The notes beneath the pieces are model-generated. The model worked only from the letters and a program-made list of their open reading frames with translations, was not told the DNA's origin and made no database searches. A DNA stretch of 54,162 bases from Symbiodinium natans (taxonomy: Eukaryota > Sar > Dinophyceae > Suessiales > Symbiodiniaceae). Shown one piece after another: positions 43,483-53,247 of the stretch. A program made the position numbers and the translations under genes. The stretch is from NCBI GenBank assembly GCA_905221605.1, contig CAJNDS010002543.1, positions 72,501 to 126,662 on the forward strand, written 5' to 3'. Numbering within the stretch: the first letter of the stretch is position 1; the number at the start of each line of letters is the position of its first letter.

Positions 43483-43560
43483 TTTCAACTTCTGTGCAAT
43501 CTGGTGGCCCAGAAGCCGCGGCCATGGCTGGCAGCGCCCATTGCGGCGCCAGCGGAAAGT
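43483..43560 (-). CDS. Candidate 78-nt exon, donor is the telomeric repeat
   Basis: After TTATGTAG come exactly 26 codons, TFRWRRNGRCQPWPRLLGHQ, IAQKLK, then GTTTAGGG as donor and array. Phase 0 on both edges. The Arg/Trp-rich basic peptide is unrecognised. A partial family 2 element lies immediately upstream of the acceptor. Confidence 0.5.
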
Positions 43561-43572
43561 CTACATAACAAA

Positions 43573-43610
43573 GGGCCCTGAATAATTAGAACAGGGTTCT
43601 GGGGGTTAAG
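43573..43610 (+). mobile_element. Dispersed family 2, partial copy
   Basis: Only the left blocks are present (GGGCCCTGAATAATTAGAAC, AGGGTTCTGGGGG), then a telomeric array. Confidence 0.55.
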
Positions 43611-43655
43611 GTTTAGGGTTTAGGGTTTAGGGTTGAGGGTTTAGGGTTTAGGTTA
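43607..43655 (+). repeat. Telomeric array (TTTAGGG on +)
   Basis: About seven units, followed at once by another family 2 copy. Confidence 0.95.
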
Positions 43656-43659
43656 GAGG

Positions 43660-43750
43660 GGCCTGAATGATTCGAATAGGATTTTTGGGGTGGTTTTATC
43701 GTATAATTACAAAGGGACCTTAAGGGAATGCTATTGTAATTCCGCCCCCT
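43660..43750 (+). mobile_element. Dispersed family 2, copy 2
   Basis: Block order as in 6500-6595: TTCGAATAGGATTTTTGGGG, TATAATTACAAAGGGACC, TTAAGGGAAT. Confidence 0.7.
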
Positions 43751-43896
43751 ATACTAATACAGTGAAGCTGGAACTGGTTGGTTTGGTCTGCAAGGTTCTT
43801 GTCTGCAGCGGGTGTTGGGGTCTTATGATATAGCTAGCATTTGATGGCTTTCGAGATCATCATGCAACTCTGACCCGCCGCAAAATGCCTGCAAAT

Positions 43897-43918
43897 AGGG
43901 TTTAGGGTTTAGGGTTTG
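43897..43918 (+). repeat. Short telomeric array
   Basis: Three TTTAGGG units. Confidence 0.9.
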
Positions 43919-44038
43919 GCCCTGCTCTAGCCATGTTGCTTTATCGCGTGCACTGTTGGAACGCTGCGGCCCGGGTTTCAAACGCAGTCCTCACATGTGC
44001 AAGGCAAGCGTCTTCCTCCAGAGCCCATACCATGGGAG

Positions 44039-44480
44039 AAACCCTACAAACCCTGCAAACCCTGCAAACCCTACAAACCCTACAAACCCTACAAACCCTA
44101 CAAACCCTACAAACCCTACAAACCCCCTAAACCCTACAAACCCTACAAACCCTCCAAACCCTACGAACCCCCTAAACCCTACAAACCCTACAAACCCTAG
44201 AAACCCTAGAAACCCTAGAAACCCTAGAAACCCTAGAAACCCTAGAAACCCTAGAAACCCTAGAAACCCTACAAACCCCCTAAACCCTACAAACCCTACA
44301 AACCCCCTACAAACCCCTACAAACCCCCTACAAACCCCCTACAAACCCCCTACAAACCCCCTACAAACCCCCTAAACCCTACAAACCCTACAAACCCCCT
44401 ACAAACCTCCTACAACCCCCCTACAAACCCTACAAACCCCCTACAAACCCTACAAACCCTACAAACCCTACAAACCCTGA
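44039..44480 (-). repeat. 9-mer telomeric-variant array (CCCTACAAA / CCCTAGAAA)
   Basis: About 45 units: blocks of CCCTACAAA, CCCTAGAAA (eight in a row) and CCCCCTACAAA. It is the longest array here and is built of lengthened units. Translation gives NPTNPTNP, LQTLQT or KPYKPY runs, which are artefacts. Confidence 0.97.
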
Positions 44481-44596
44481 ACCCCTTCAGGGCAGAGCGA
44501 CTCGCTGGGCTCCTGTTGTCTTAGGTCGTGTTCAGGCTGCGCTCTGCGGCTGTCACTGCTGCGCAGGACAGCCCGCTAGTTTTTTCTTGAAGACCG

Positions 44597-44646
44597 GGGT
44601 TTAGGGTTTACGTAGGGTTTACGTAGGGTTTGTAGGGTTTAGGGGG
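44597..44646 (+). repeat. Telomeric-variant array (TTTACGTAGGG)
   Basis: TTTAGGG, two TTTACGTAGGG 11-mers, TTTGTAGGG, TTTAGGG. Confidence 0.9.
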
Positions 44647-45299
44647 GCTGTTAAACTTAAACCTTAGACCCTGCGATCTTAGACCCTGCAAACCTTGACC
44701 AAAAAAATGCTCCCCCTCACCCCCCCTTGCTGGAAAGGCGACAGATCCGCTCATTAAGAGTGAGGGAAAGCCCTCGTCTCGCAAAAAAAAAAAAAAAAAA
44801 AAACGTTTCAGGTTTCGTGTTCTGGGCTTCTGGGTCTGCTAACCATCAGCCCATATCCAGCTCATGGCTGAGCCTTCGGCGGCAGCAAGAAAGTCCATGC
44901 GTTTCGGGCTGCTCATACAAGAACCCCTCCCGCCTACCAATCACCTGCACCCTCACATCTTCGATGACTCTGCTTCAGCTCCAAACCAACACTCTGACGC
45001 TGCAGCACATCCATTCCCAAACACAGAAGCCCTACACCCTCAAACCGCAAACCACTGCTAATTTAGGCTACCAAGGTCCAAAAGCCCTGTAAGCCACATC
45101 ACAATTCCTACAAACAACTTGTTGTAGCTCTGAATACGATCAACGCCCAAAACCCTCACGCTACGGCACTGCAAGGCCCATGTCCAAGCCCCCTAAATAC
45201 CCGAGATTTTCGCCGCACAGCGTGCAAGAGGAGCTTGCTGTGAGGGAGCTGGGGATGTCTCAGAAAGACTTTTGTTGCCTCCCGCCTAGCCGAACCACC

Positions 45300-45330
<31 letters not shown>

Positions 45331-45370
45331 ACCACTCCTCCTACTCCACTACCACTACCACCACTCCTCT
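45300..45370. repeat. CTG/ACT trinucleotide tract
   Basis: CTGCTG followed by ACT and CCT triplets. Confidence 0.9.
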
Positions 45371-45565
45371 ATCTGGCCAAAAACCCTACATTGACCTGAA
45401 CGCCACTGAACGCCTCTTCTGACACAGACCCAGCAGTACGGAAACTGATACTGCACCAGGTCTTGGCGCGCTGGAGGGGTGGCTGCCTCGCACCGAGACC
45501 CCAATTAAAATACCGCCCTGTGCGCAGCCGGCTGGCCTGGAGAAGTCCGAAATTCCAAATGAGCG

Positions 45566-46080
45566 TCAGGACTCTGGGAGTCGCGGAATTCTACTTGCAA
45601 AGCGTTGGGTGTGAAAGCTAAGGTCGGTGGCAGCTATGTCAGACATGGACTGCAGGAGCTGAATGTCTTGGTCGATAGTGTCTGGATTAGCCTGCTGTGG
45701 CAGTCGCCCTGCATGATGGCGTGCGCCCTGGGGAGTTGTTGTGTTTAAGCAGAGTCCTGGATTCTCAAGTCTAGAGTTCTCCATCGGCCAAGATGGCTTC
45801 CCTGCAAGGGCAGTTGCAATAGTCATCCTGTGGCGTGACCTGCGATTCGCACCAACCTCTACATCTCAGCGTGGCTGAAGCACTTTGTTTGGCCCTTGGA
45901 TCAGCTGGGTCTCTCACTGTTGGGACACCTGCACAACACAGACCGATCACAGGCGTATGACGTATTCGGGTGCAGGTCCGGGACAATCACGTGGATCCAG
46001 AGCTTCAGAGCCTTCGTAATGTATAAAGCCTGTGCAAAGCTGCGAAACCCGCTCTAAAGGAGAAGCGGCGAAACACTTCA
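45566..46080 (-). CDS. Candidate exons, unknown product
   Basis: Minus frames GRLPQQANPDTIDQDIQLLQ, SMSDIAATDLSFHTQRFA (about 45580-45720) and GFIHYEGSEALDPRDCPGPA, PEYVIRL (about 45950-46035) look like exons. Splice edges are not determined. Confidence 0.3.
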
Positions 46081-46199
46081 ATCTCGGGTCCAGCCTTGGC
46101 CCAGTCTTTCTGGAACTTGTCGACGAGAGCTCTCTCCGAATTCTCCTGTGCAATATGGGGTCTGTGTTCAAGGCCCTTTTGAATATGGGCTCATAAGGG

Positions 46200-47340
46200 C
46201 TAGGGATATTGTGCAGCTACTCATGTACCCTGAATCCTTCAGTCTAGTGAGCCATCTACAACCTCGAGACTGAGCATGTGACCTGATTGTGTGCCTTCAT
46301 CTGCTATGCTCTGCGCAGGCAAAGCGTCGAGATGCCGACGCAGAGACGTGCTGCTGAACTTTGCGCACTACACTGCGCGCACCACACGGTTGCACTGTTG
46401 CATGCTCTTCTTCGTTGAAGCTGCTACTGCAAGATGCAGGGCCGAGGACTTTGGACCCAGAAGAGCTCTTCTTTCTGCATGGAGGTGCGTGTGCCAGATT
46501 CTTTGTTGAAGCGACCCTGGCGCATGCGCCGAACATGCCCCGTGCATGTACAGTTCTGGCGCAACGCATGCCGTTTAAAACCCAAAAGCCCTACGACCCA
46601 AATCCGCAGCTTCCAGTCCTAAAAGCCGAAAGCCAATCCAGGCCCCAGAAACTCCAAAACCTCCAACATCCCAACACGTGCCAAGTCTTACCCTGATAGC
46701 CTAGCCCCTACACCCCAGTGCGAAGGTTTCTGGTTTAGGGCATTGAGGGTGCTGTGTGTTTGGGCTGAGTTGATAGGGTTTACTTTGATCCGGCCTTCAA
46801 TCCGTGTGTGAGCTCCAGTATGGTTTTTTGACTCTGTATGCATCTACATGCGGTGTAGGGCCTTGTGGAAGGGGGTTCCTTTTGGTGGTCGTGTGAGGGC
46901 GTTCATTACAGACGCAAGAAGCTCCAGCCGGCCTTGGGTGTCACTTTCCAGCCGTAGGAGCAGCCTTTGTTGGCTTACGAATGCTAACGCCCAGCGCTAC
47001 GCTTTCGGTGTGAATCTCGCAGGCAAGACTTCTCTCCTCTGGCACAGGAGACACTCATGGACACTCCTTGCCCTCAGCACATCATGCCGTCTCAGGTTGC
47101 ACTGCTAGGTTTGTGATTTGGGTCGCGGGCCTCGCGCTTTTCTGAGCGCGCACTGTGCTCAAGGCTTAAGGCCAAGGCCACATGCTCTGTAGAATTCCTT
47201 GAGCCCCCTAAACTTTTCAACCCTGGGCGTGACTCATCCTAGCGGTACACCTCGCAGCAGAAATATCTCAAAGCGCGCCAGGCTCATGACGGCAAATCCG
47301 AATTCGGGGCACTCCGTTGGGAGGGTCCTGCGCAAGCGAT
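46200..47340. other. Stretch without a firm gene call
   Basis: Short open frames on both strands and no telomeric arrays. I see no domain or phased exon chain. Confidence 0.35.
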
Positions 47341-47434
47341 TCATTGCTTAGGGCAAAATATTGTCAGCAACGATGAAGGCAACCCCAAAGAACTCCCTTG
47401 TGCAACACCCCCTGGACTGACTGTATCCCCAGTA

Positions 47435-47512
47435 CCTACTATCTGCTTAAGAACCCCAAAAGGAATAAAACAATTAATATTCCCCATATTACCCCTGATA
47501 AGGAAGAATATG
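47435..47512 (-). mobile_element. Dispersed family 4, inverted copy
   Basis: GCTTAAGAACCCC, then TTAATATTCCCCATATTACC, then GATAAGGAAGAATA. The end block GGGGTTCTTAAGC is inverted relative to 37988-38072. Confidence 0.65.
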
Positions 47513-47588
47513 TTTATTGCTTTGGCAAAGCACAAAATCTTTGTGCTGTGGATGCTTTCGCCGAAGCTATACCGTTGCAGGACTTGCA

Positions 47589-47705
47589 TCACTCCGTGGC
47601 CCCTGACCCCAGCACTCCCACGCGGAGCTCAAACACCTTCGACTGGATTCCCGGTTCCTCCACCACAAACTCCAAGCCTCCCTCCTCCAGGGAGTCGAAG
47701 GGGTC
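47589..47705 (-). CDS. Gene I, terminal exon
   Basis: Acceptor TTTGTTGCAG, then 38 codons and TGA (47589-47591): DPFDSLEEGGLEFVVEEPGI, QSKVFELRVGVLGSGATE. The strong acceptor, clean frame and stop make it one of the best exons here. The acidic C-terminus is not recognised as a known family. Confidence 0.72.
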   Translation of the reverse strand, partial: DPFDSLEEGGLEFVVEEPGIQSKVFELRVGVLGSGATE

Positions 47706-47757
47706 CTGCAACAAAAGAGACATGGCTTCAAAGTCGCAGCTTCATGGCTAAGGGATC
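47706..47757 (-). other. Gene I, 52-nt GA-AG intron
   Basis: There is no GT in a usable position. The only frame-keeping solution I find is donor CTTCAA then GATCCC, acceptor TTGCAG. The two junctions carry similar sequence (CAAGATCCCTT and CAGGACCCCTT), an imperfect direct repeat. GA donors are known from dinoflagellate genomes. Confidence 0.6.
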
Positions 47758-47953
47758 TTGAAGCCCAAGACAAAGATCCCGGAGTATTGTGACATTGTTG
47801 ATGGTGTTTGGTTTCGCATTGCTAATCGGCTCCTCCTCATAAATGCGCTTGACGCCGGCCATGTCTGTACATGAGTCCAAGATTCTCCCAAAGAACAAGT
47901 CAGCTGTCACCAGCGGGCGACGATCGAGGGTTGCACCAAGATGAGAGTCGATT
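47758..47953 (-). CDS. Gene I, 196-nt exon
   Basis: One base plus 65 codons: IDSHLGATLDRRPLVTADLF, FGRILDSCTDMAGVKRIYEE, NNVTILRDLCLGLQ. An in-frame TGA lies just upstream of the acceptor AACTAG, which bounds the exon. Phase fits both neighbours. Unknown soluble protein. Confidence 0.72.
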
Positions 47954-48179
47954 CTAGTTCAAACTATCGCCAGACAATTTCGGCAGGCGAGGGATTTGGA
48001 GGTCAAAGGACCCATGATTCTGACAAAGCGATCACGCCTGAACCCTTCGAAGTGGCTCCCCTGGTTGCAGGAGTCTGAATGTGCAAAATGTTATGTCCGA
48101 AAGTGCCACTTGTCCTCTGAAACACGAGCAGAGCTGTTCGTCTAACACCTCTCAACTCCTCCCGCCCCACATTCGTAGA

Positions 48180-48310
48180 CACCTCTTGTATATTATACGA
48201 GAATCTAACATAAAACCAGAAGTATAATATAACATAATAATATTGTTGAATGTAATATAATAATAGTAGAATATAATCTCACCGAATATAAAATAGTAGG
48301 ATAATAAAAA
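48180..48310. repeat. AT-rich low-complexity tract in gene I intron
   Basis: TATAATA-type sequence inside the 373-nt intron (47954-48326). Confidence 0.8.
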
Positions 48311-48326
48311 TATAACCACCGGGCAC

Positions 48327-48430
48327 CCGTGGCCCCTGGCTGTCGCCTCCTTGGCTGTCAGTGGCCGGAACTTGAAGATGACCCCGGAGCTGGTGGTGCT
48401 GAGCTCCACCTTGACAGCGAGGGGACTTAG
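48327..48430 (-). CDS. Gene I, upstream exon
   Basis: The acceptor ACTGGGACAG is followed by phase-0 codons LSPLAVKVELSTTSSGVIFK, FRPLTAKEATARGH and two bases of a Gly codon at a GTGCCC donor. Joining over 47954-48326 gives Gly-IDSHLG in frame. Further 5' exons are not proven. Confidence 0.68.
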
Positions 48431-48471
48431 CTGTCCCAGTATCCTGGGGGTAAGTAAGGGCTAACCTTTTT

Positions 48472-48523
48472 GGGATTCTAAGGGTAATGTAATGCCTGGG
48501 ATTATAAGGGTAATGTAATGCCA
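48472..48523. repeat. 26-bp direct repeat, two units
   Basis: GGGATTCTAAGGGTAATGTA-ATGCCT and GGGATTATAAGGGTAATGTA-ATGCCA, in tandem, two mismatches. Confidence 0.9.
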
Positions 48524-49128
48524 AAAAATAAGGGTTGAAGGTTACCTACTCTACTACTAAGAGGAGCAGGGATCGGCTGGGGACCGGCGATGCCGCTACG
48601 CCCAAAAAGTATCTCTGCTGCTCCGTCGCCCATTGCTTTGAACCTTGGTAGATAAGGACCTCACGACAAAGAGGAAAACAAACAAACACAACTCCTGCAC
48701 AGATGCAGGAGGTGCAGATGCAGCTTGCAGGCTGAGGGAAAAGAACTCTTGGGATGAGAACGGTGCGCGATTGCCCGCCGGGTGTCCAGGAAGTTCTGGC
48801 AACTGCCCTTATCAGATCTTACGAAACCATCTGTATCTCAAGCTGGGGTGTGAGTGTGGACTCAATGGCATAAATCGATCTTTTTGATACTCAGACCCTT
48901 GCTCGGACTTGTTGCCCTAGCAGTTCTGAGATCTGGGTCCCCCAGCTGGAGTCTTGACCTGAGCACGCACCAAACATCACCGTGAAACACGTGTGAGTAT
49001 GCATGTCAATGCATGTATCCGTCTGCGTGTGTCGAAGCTTCAGTTTATTGCCAGACTGCCTTTCATTGTGAATTTGTGCGTAGGGCACGTGTATCGAGTG
49101 TGAGCCCTAGGCTGGGCCGGCTCCTGAT

Positions 49129-49300
49129 CTTTCCACCATGCTTTCCATCTGTCACTCGGTCCGGTTCCCTTGATTCTTCAATTGAGCTCTTCTTCGGGCC
49201 GACAGGACTCTGAGTGGTCTCATGTCCGGGCACAGCCATGTCCATGTCCACCAGGACAGCGGCCGAAGTGCCAAATGACCCCACATGACCCCACCATGGC
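49129..49300 (-). CDS. Gene I or neighbour, candidate exon
   Basis: The minus frame SFGTSAAVLVDMDMAVPGHE, TTQSPVGPKKSSIEESREPD, RVTDGKHGGK has clean composition and ends near a GATCAG or GTGGAAAG donor. It would be an upstream exon of gene I or the end of the next gene. Confidence 0.4.
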
Positions 49301-49687
49301 ACCGCATGGGATGCTCTTCAGCCATCGCTGCAGTGAGCAGAACTCAATGAATATTGCAGGTTGTAAGCTCTGGTCAATCAAGGCCCACGATCCTCAAGCC
49401 AATGCCCGAACACACCAACCTCATGACAGGTGAGCGTTACAACGTCTGCCCCTTTCCATACCCAGGGATCTTAGCAACCAAATTTTGTCCAGGAGACGCC
49501 CTGGCGCAGCGCGCTTTTGCCTGGCTCTTTGCAAGAGCTTGGGGCTTGAGCTTGAGATGTATGCGGAGTGCGTGAGGCCCAACGCTCTCTACCACTCTCC
49601 CCTCTGTTGTAGGATCATTGCAATTCCTACGGGGATGTTCAGGGGTTGAGGCTCCTGAAAATCATTACGTGCCGTCTTCCGCGGGGG

Positions 49688-49688
49688 G

Positions 49689-49726
<38 letters not shown>
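49688..49726 (+). repeat. Poly-G tract
   Basis: Run of about 36 G after CGGGGGGCC. Confidence 0.95.
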
Positions 49727-49729
<3 letters not shown>

Positions 49730-50179
49730 ACATGACGCCGAAACGAGCTTGCTTCATGTTTCTCGGCCAGGTGGGGGACACCCTCTGAATTTTCAGAAGG
49801 GTGTCTCAGGCGCATACCCTCCTCAATCCCAGAGCAGGCAGCATGTGCGAACTGGATCTCTTTTCTCGCTCTGGTTGCTGTCACAGGCTCTGCATGGTTG
49901 GCTTACACCCCGACAGTTCTGCATTTCTCATGGTGCTCGTCGCGTGTACGCAAACCTCCGATAAGCAAAAAATCTAGCTGCAGTTCGCAAAAGTACGTAG
50001 CAGGCACCAATTGCTTCAAATAAATACCGAGAACTCCTCATATGCCGCAACACCCTCAGTGACACCGTCGTTGCATGCGGGGACCATGTGGGGGGCCAGA
50101 GCACTCACTGCCTGGGTCGCCACCCACACTTCATTCGCGCACAACCCGGTGTGTGGCCAAAGCGACAGCATTCATCAAC

Positions 50180-50275
50180 AAATATTTATACCCCCTATAT
50201 TGCCCTTATAAGGAAAATATATATCTATTTATTTATGTGTTTTTTTTTGGGGGGGGGGAGGTTCTAAAGCAATTG
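50180..50275 (+). mobile_element. Dispersed family 4, copy 2
   Basis: CCCCTATATTGCCCTTATAA, GGAAAATATA, then GGTTCTAAAGCAATTGG, matching 37988-38072. Confidence 0.75.
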
Positions 50276-50376
50276 GTAGTCATGCAGCCCTTACCACCTC
50301 ATGTGTGCCTGGCATGAGGTGTCAGCTTCGGAGAGAAATCTTCGGGGTAGACCCCCCAGGTGCTAAACCCAGAGCC

Positions 50377-50395
50377 CGAAACCCTAAACCCTAGT
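50377..50395 (-). repeat. Short telomeric array
   Basis: Two to three CCCTAAA units. Confidence 0.85.
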
Positions 50396-50599
50396 GGGTG
50401 GCAAGCTTCTGCAGATGATGGGCCATCGCGCCGGGCCGAGGCGGACTTACAGAGGTAACAAGTGCTCATGGGCGTTTTTTGGCCCGCGCCCTCGCTCCTC
50501 CCCTCTCCCCCATGTAAGAGTTGCAATCAAGAGGCACTCCGGAACCCTGCTTGGCCCTGCCCAAGCCCCCAACATTCATAGACCTACAAAAACTAGCAA

Positions 50600-50637
50600 T
50601 AAACCCTAAACCCTAAACCCTAAACCCTAAACCCTAA
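50600..50637 (-). repeat. Telomeric array (CCCTAAA on +)
   Basis: Five heptamers. Confidence 0.95.
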
Positions 50638-50701
50638 TCCACATCGACATGTCGAATAGAAACCCCCCCCTTGCCCCCCCCAAAGGTCCCTTAGCAGGCG
50701 C

Positions 50702-50742
50702 CTGGGCCGAAAAACTCATCGGCCCATTGCTGCACAAAGAAC
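50702..50742 (-). CDS. Candidate 41-nt exon between arrays
   Basis: After CTGTCTCAG, one base and FFVQQWADEFFGP, then one base and a GC donor (CCAG then GCGCC). The opposite strand is also open (AWAEKLIGPLLHKEPETG), so strand is uncertain. Confidence 0.35.
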
Positions 50743-50751
50743 CTGAGACAG

Positions 50752-50802
50752 GGTTTAGGGTTTAGGGTTTAGGGTTTGGGGTTTAGGGTTTAGGGTTTAG
50801 GG
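50752..50802 (+). repeat. Telomeric array (TTTAGGG on +)
   Basis: Seven heptamers, one TTTGGGG. Confidence 0.95.
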
Positions 50803-50987
50803 AGAGGGAGCGACTCAGCAGTGATGGGATACTGCGCTTCACCAGAGAGCAACAAGCCAGATGGCTTGTCTCCAATGACTTGATGCGAAGTTGCACAGTC
50901 TGCCTATGCTCTAGACCTAACTCAGCTACAACAAGTCAGCCAATTTTTAACCTTTCAACGCAACGCTAAGAGGAACAAAAGCAAGTC

Positions 50988-51126
50988 TAAACCCTAAACC
51001 CCAAACCCCAAACCCCAAACCCCAAACCCAAACCCTAAACCCTAAACCCTAAACCCTAAACCCTAAACCCTAAACCCTAAACCCTAAACCCTAAACCCTA
51101 AACCCTAAACCCTAAACCCTAAACCC
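50988..51126 (-). repeat. Telomeric array (CCCTAAA, CCCCAAA)
   Basis: About twenty heptamers. The left end has four CCCCAAA units in a block. Confidence 0.98.
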
Positions 51127-51131
51127 AATAC

Positions 51132-51235
51132 AAAAGCAAGTCTCTTGGCTTCTGGCACGGCTTTGGCTACATCGTCGGTCTCGGTGCGCCAGACTTCGGG
51201 TCCTATGAAGGGAAGGAGCCTCGGTCGGAACTTGG
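51132..51235 (-). CDS. Exon beside telomeric array, unknown product
   Basis: After CCTGTCCCAG the frame reads FRPRLLPFIGPEVWRTETDD, VAKAVPEAKRLAF and meets the donor GTATTGGGTTTAGGG, with the array starting within six bases. It has one of the most protein-like translations in the window. No family is recognised. The intron on its 5' side carries an AAT/AGT microsatellite (51246-51345). Confidence 0.55.
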
Positions 51236-51245
51236 CTGGGACAGG

Positions 51246-51345
51246 AGTAATAGTAACAGTACTAGGAAGAGTAAGTAACAATAATAATAATAAGAAGAAA
51301 AATAATACTACTAATAATAATAGCAGTAATAGTAGTCGTATTCCG
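51246..51345. repeat. AAT/AGT trinucleotide tract
   Basis: AATAAT, ACTACT, AGTAAT triplets of about 100 bp. Confidence 0.9.
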
Positions 51346-51789
51346 TAAGACAGGGGGAAGCTCTGAATTTAGACTTAGGATCATGTTGCCTGCTTCGCCC
51401 TACAGCCAAACAGCTCCACCGATTTGGAACATGCCCCTGTCCTCCTTCCCGGCAAACCTTATGAGCTGGGTCATTTCTCTCTTACGTCGATCCTCATGCG
51501 AAGCCCCGAACCTCTACATCCTGCACCCCACAGCCCCGCAAAAATCTGGGACGAGTGTCGGGTGAAAAAGACATTTCATGGTTCATAAACGACTGGAGCT
51601 CCATTCAGGAAAAGGCTATCGAAGCAGATTCTGGAGCCGTAGAAATGTTAAGAATAAGACTAGCTGTTTTGAATGGACCTACAAAGTACAGCAGTTCACA
51701 AACCGGCACTGGAAACAGGCACTGATAAAAAACTGGCTACAACCTCAACCTTGTGCAAAATTCACAAGACCAAACGACAGGGCCCCTCT

Positions 51790-51859
51790 CTAACCCTAAA
51801 CCCTAAACCCTAAACCCTAAACCCTAAACCCTAAACCCTAAACCCTAAACCCTAAACCC
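51790..51859 (-). repeat. Telomeric array (CCCTAAA on +)
   Basis: Ten heptamers. Confidence 0.98.
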
Positions 51860-51965
51860 CTGGAGGAATCGAGGAGATTTTCGGGGCACCCTGAATGTCC
51901 GACAGAGAGGAGCCGACAGTTCCCCCCAGCTGGCCGTGGCACCTCCGGGAGCCTCGTTGCAGGGC

Positions 51966-52108
51966 TTAGGGTTTAGGGTTTAGGGTTTAGGGTTTAGGGT
52001 TTAGGTTTAGGGTTTAGGGTTTAGGGTTAAGGGTTAAGGGTTTAGGGTTTAGGGTTTAGGGTTTAGGGTTTAGGGTTTGGGGTTTAGGGTTTAGGGTTAG
52101 ATGCAGGT
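51966..52108 (+). repeat. Telomeric array (TTTAGGG on +)
   Basis: About nineteen units with TTAAGGG and TTTGGGG variants. About 100 bp of open sequence separates it from the opposite array at 51790. Confidence 0.98.
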
Positions 52109-52977
52109 TCTCGAAGGAATCGTGGTTTCGGTTCCGCATGCTCGAGGAAACCTTGACGCTTTACCGTGACATGGGCGTGCTGTCCTCCAAGACAGGTACC
52201 AGTATCTCACAGGTATCTTCTCCGGAATGTCAGGAAAGACGAACCCACGTTTGAATCAGCGGTCGTCATGGACTCTATAGTGCTAAGATGTTGCTCAGGT
52301 GCTACCCCATCCGCGGCTCCTTGGAATGCAATACTGCCACACCCCACAAAGCCATGAAGCCATAGCTCCCACAATGTACCCGAAACACGATTTCAACTTA
52401 ATGTAACAAGTCTCCGAAGACGGACTGATCAGGCTAGGCTGGCACTTGTAAGTCCTGGAAAAAAACATGTCAAAACTTCGCACCCAGCTCCTCAACAAAC
52501 TCAAGCACAAGTCCAAAGAAACCACGTTAACCCCACAACCCTCCCAACACCTCCCGCCTTGCATGAACCAACTGGTGCTACGGGCATGTTGACTCAGAAA
52601 TGCAGTGAGCACATGATCTAACTTCTGCGGCGGCCTCTTGACGGTTGAACACGGGGTAAACGACGTGAATGTAGCGACTGAAACACAGTGAATGATGCGA
52701 AGTGAACACCACAAACACACGTCCAATTATTCCCTCTTCAAGGACCCAAGGATCCAGCACACCCGGTGTGCGCCTGAATGAGGGTGAAGTTGGAATTCAC
52801 TTCCAAGTTGATCACCTGCCAGTAAGCTTAAGGCGATGGAAACATCTAGGAAACCCCAAATGAGCGAAAAAAAGTGCTGCGTGGGCACGGGCGCACAAGA
52901 CCAGGAACCCTTTAAGCCCCCCCCCCCCCCCCCAGTTTATTGGACTGCTGTGGGGGGGGGGGGGGGGGAAACTCGCC

Positions 52978-53138
52978 AAACAATTTGAATAGGGTTTTGG
53001 GCGGGGTGATTATAGTATAGTTCTATAGGGACCATAAGGCAATACTAGTATAGTATAGTTACAATATAGTTACAATATAGTTACAATATAGTTTCAAAGG
53101 GACCACAAGGGAATACCAGTAGTAGTTATGCCGACTCC
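52978..53138 (+). mobile_element. Dispersed family 2, copy 3 with internal expansion
   Basis: TTTGAATAGGGTTTTGGGCG, GGTGATTATAGTATAGTT, AGGGACCATAAGGCAATAC, then an inner TATAGTTACAA tandem (53048-53092) and a second AAAGGGACCACAAGGGAATA block. Confidence 0.7.
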
Positions 53139-53222
53139 GAGGCAGTTAGAGGCGAAGCTGGGGCCTGCAACAGCGCTTCTGCAGCAGTTTTGCTCGAGGT
53201 GAAGCCCTCCATGCCTGGTGAC

Positions 53223-53247
53223 TTAGGGTTTAGGGTTTAGGGTTTAG
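53223..53247 (+). repeat. Short telomeric array
   Basis: Three TTTAGGG units. Confidence 0.9.

Noticed and set aside
43956-44375. 139-codon plus-strand frame of NPTNP repeats
   Set aside because: It is the translation of the CCCTACAAA array; all three frames are open because the 9-mer is a multiple of three.
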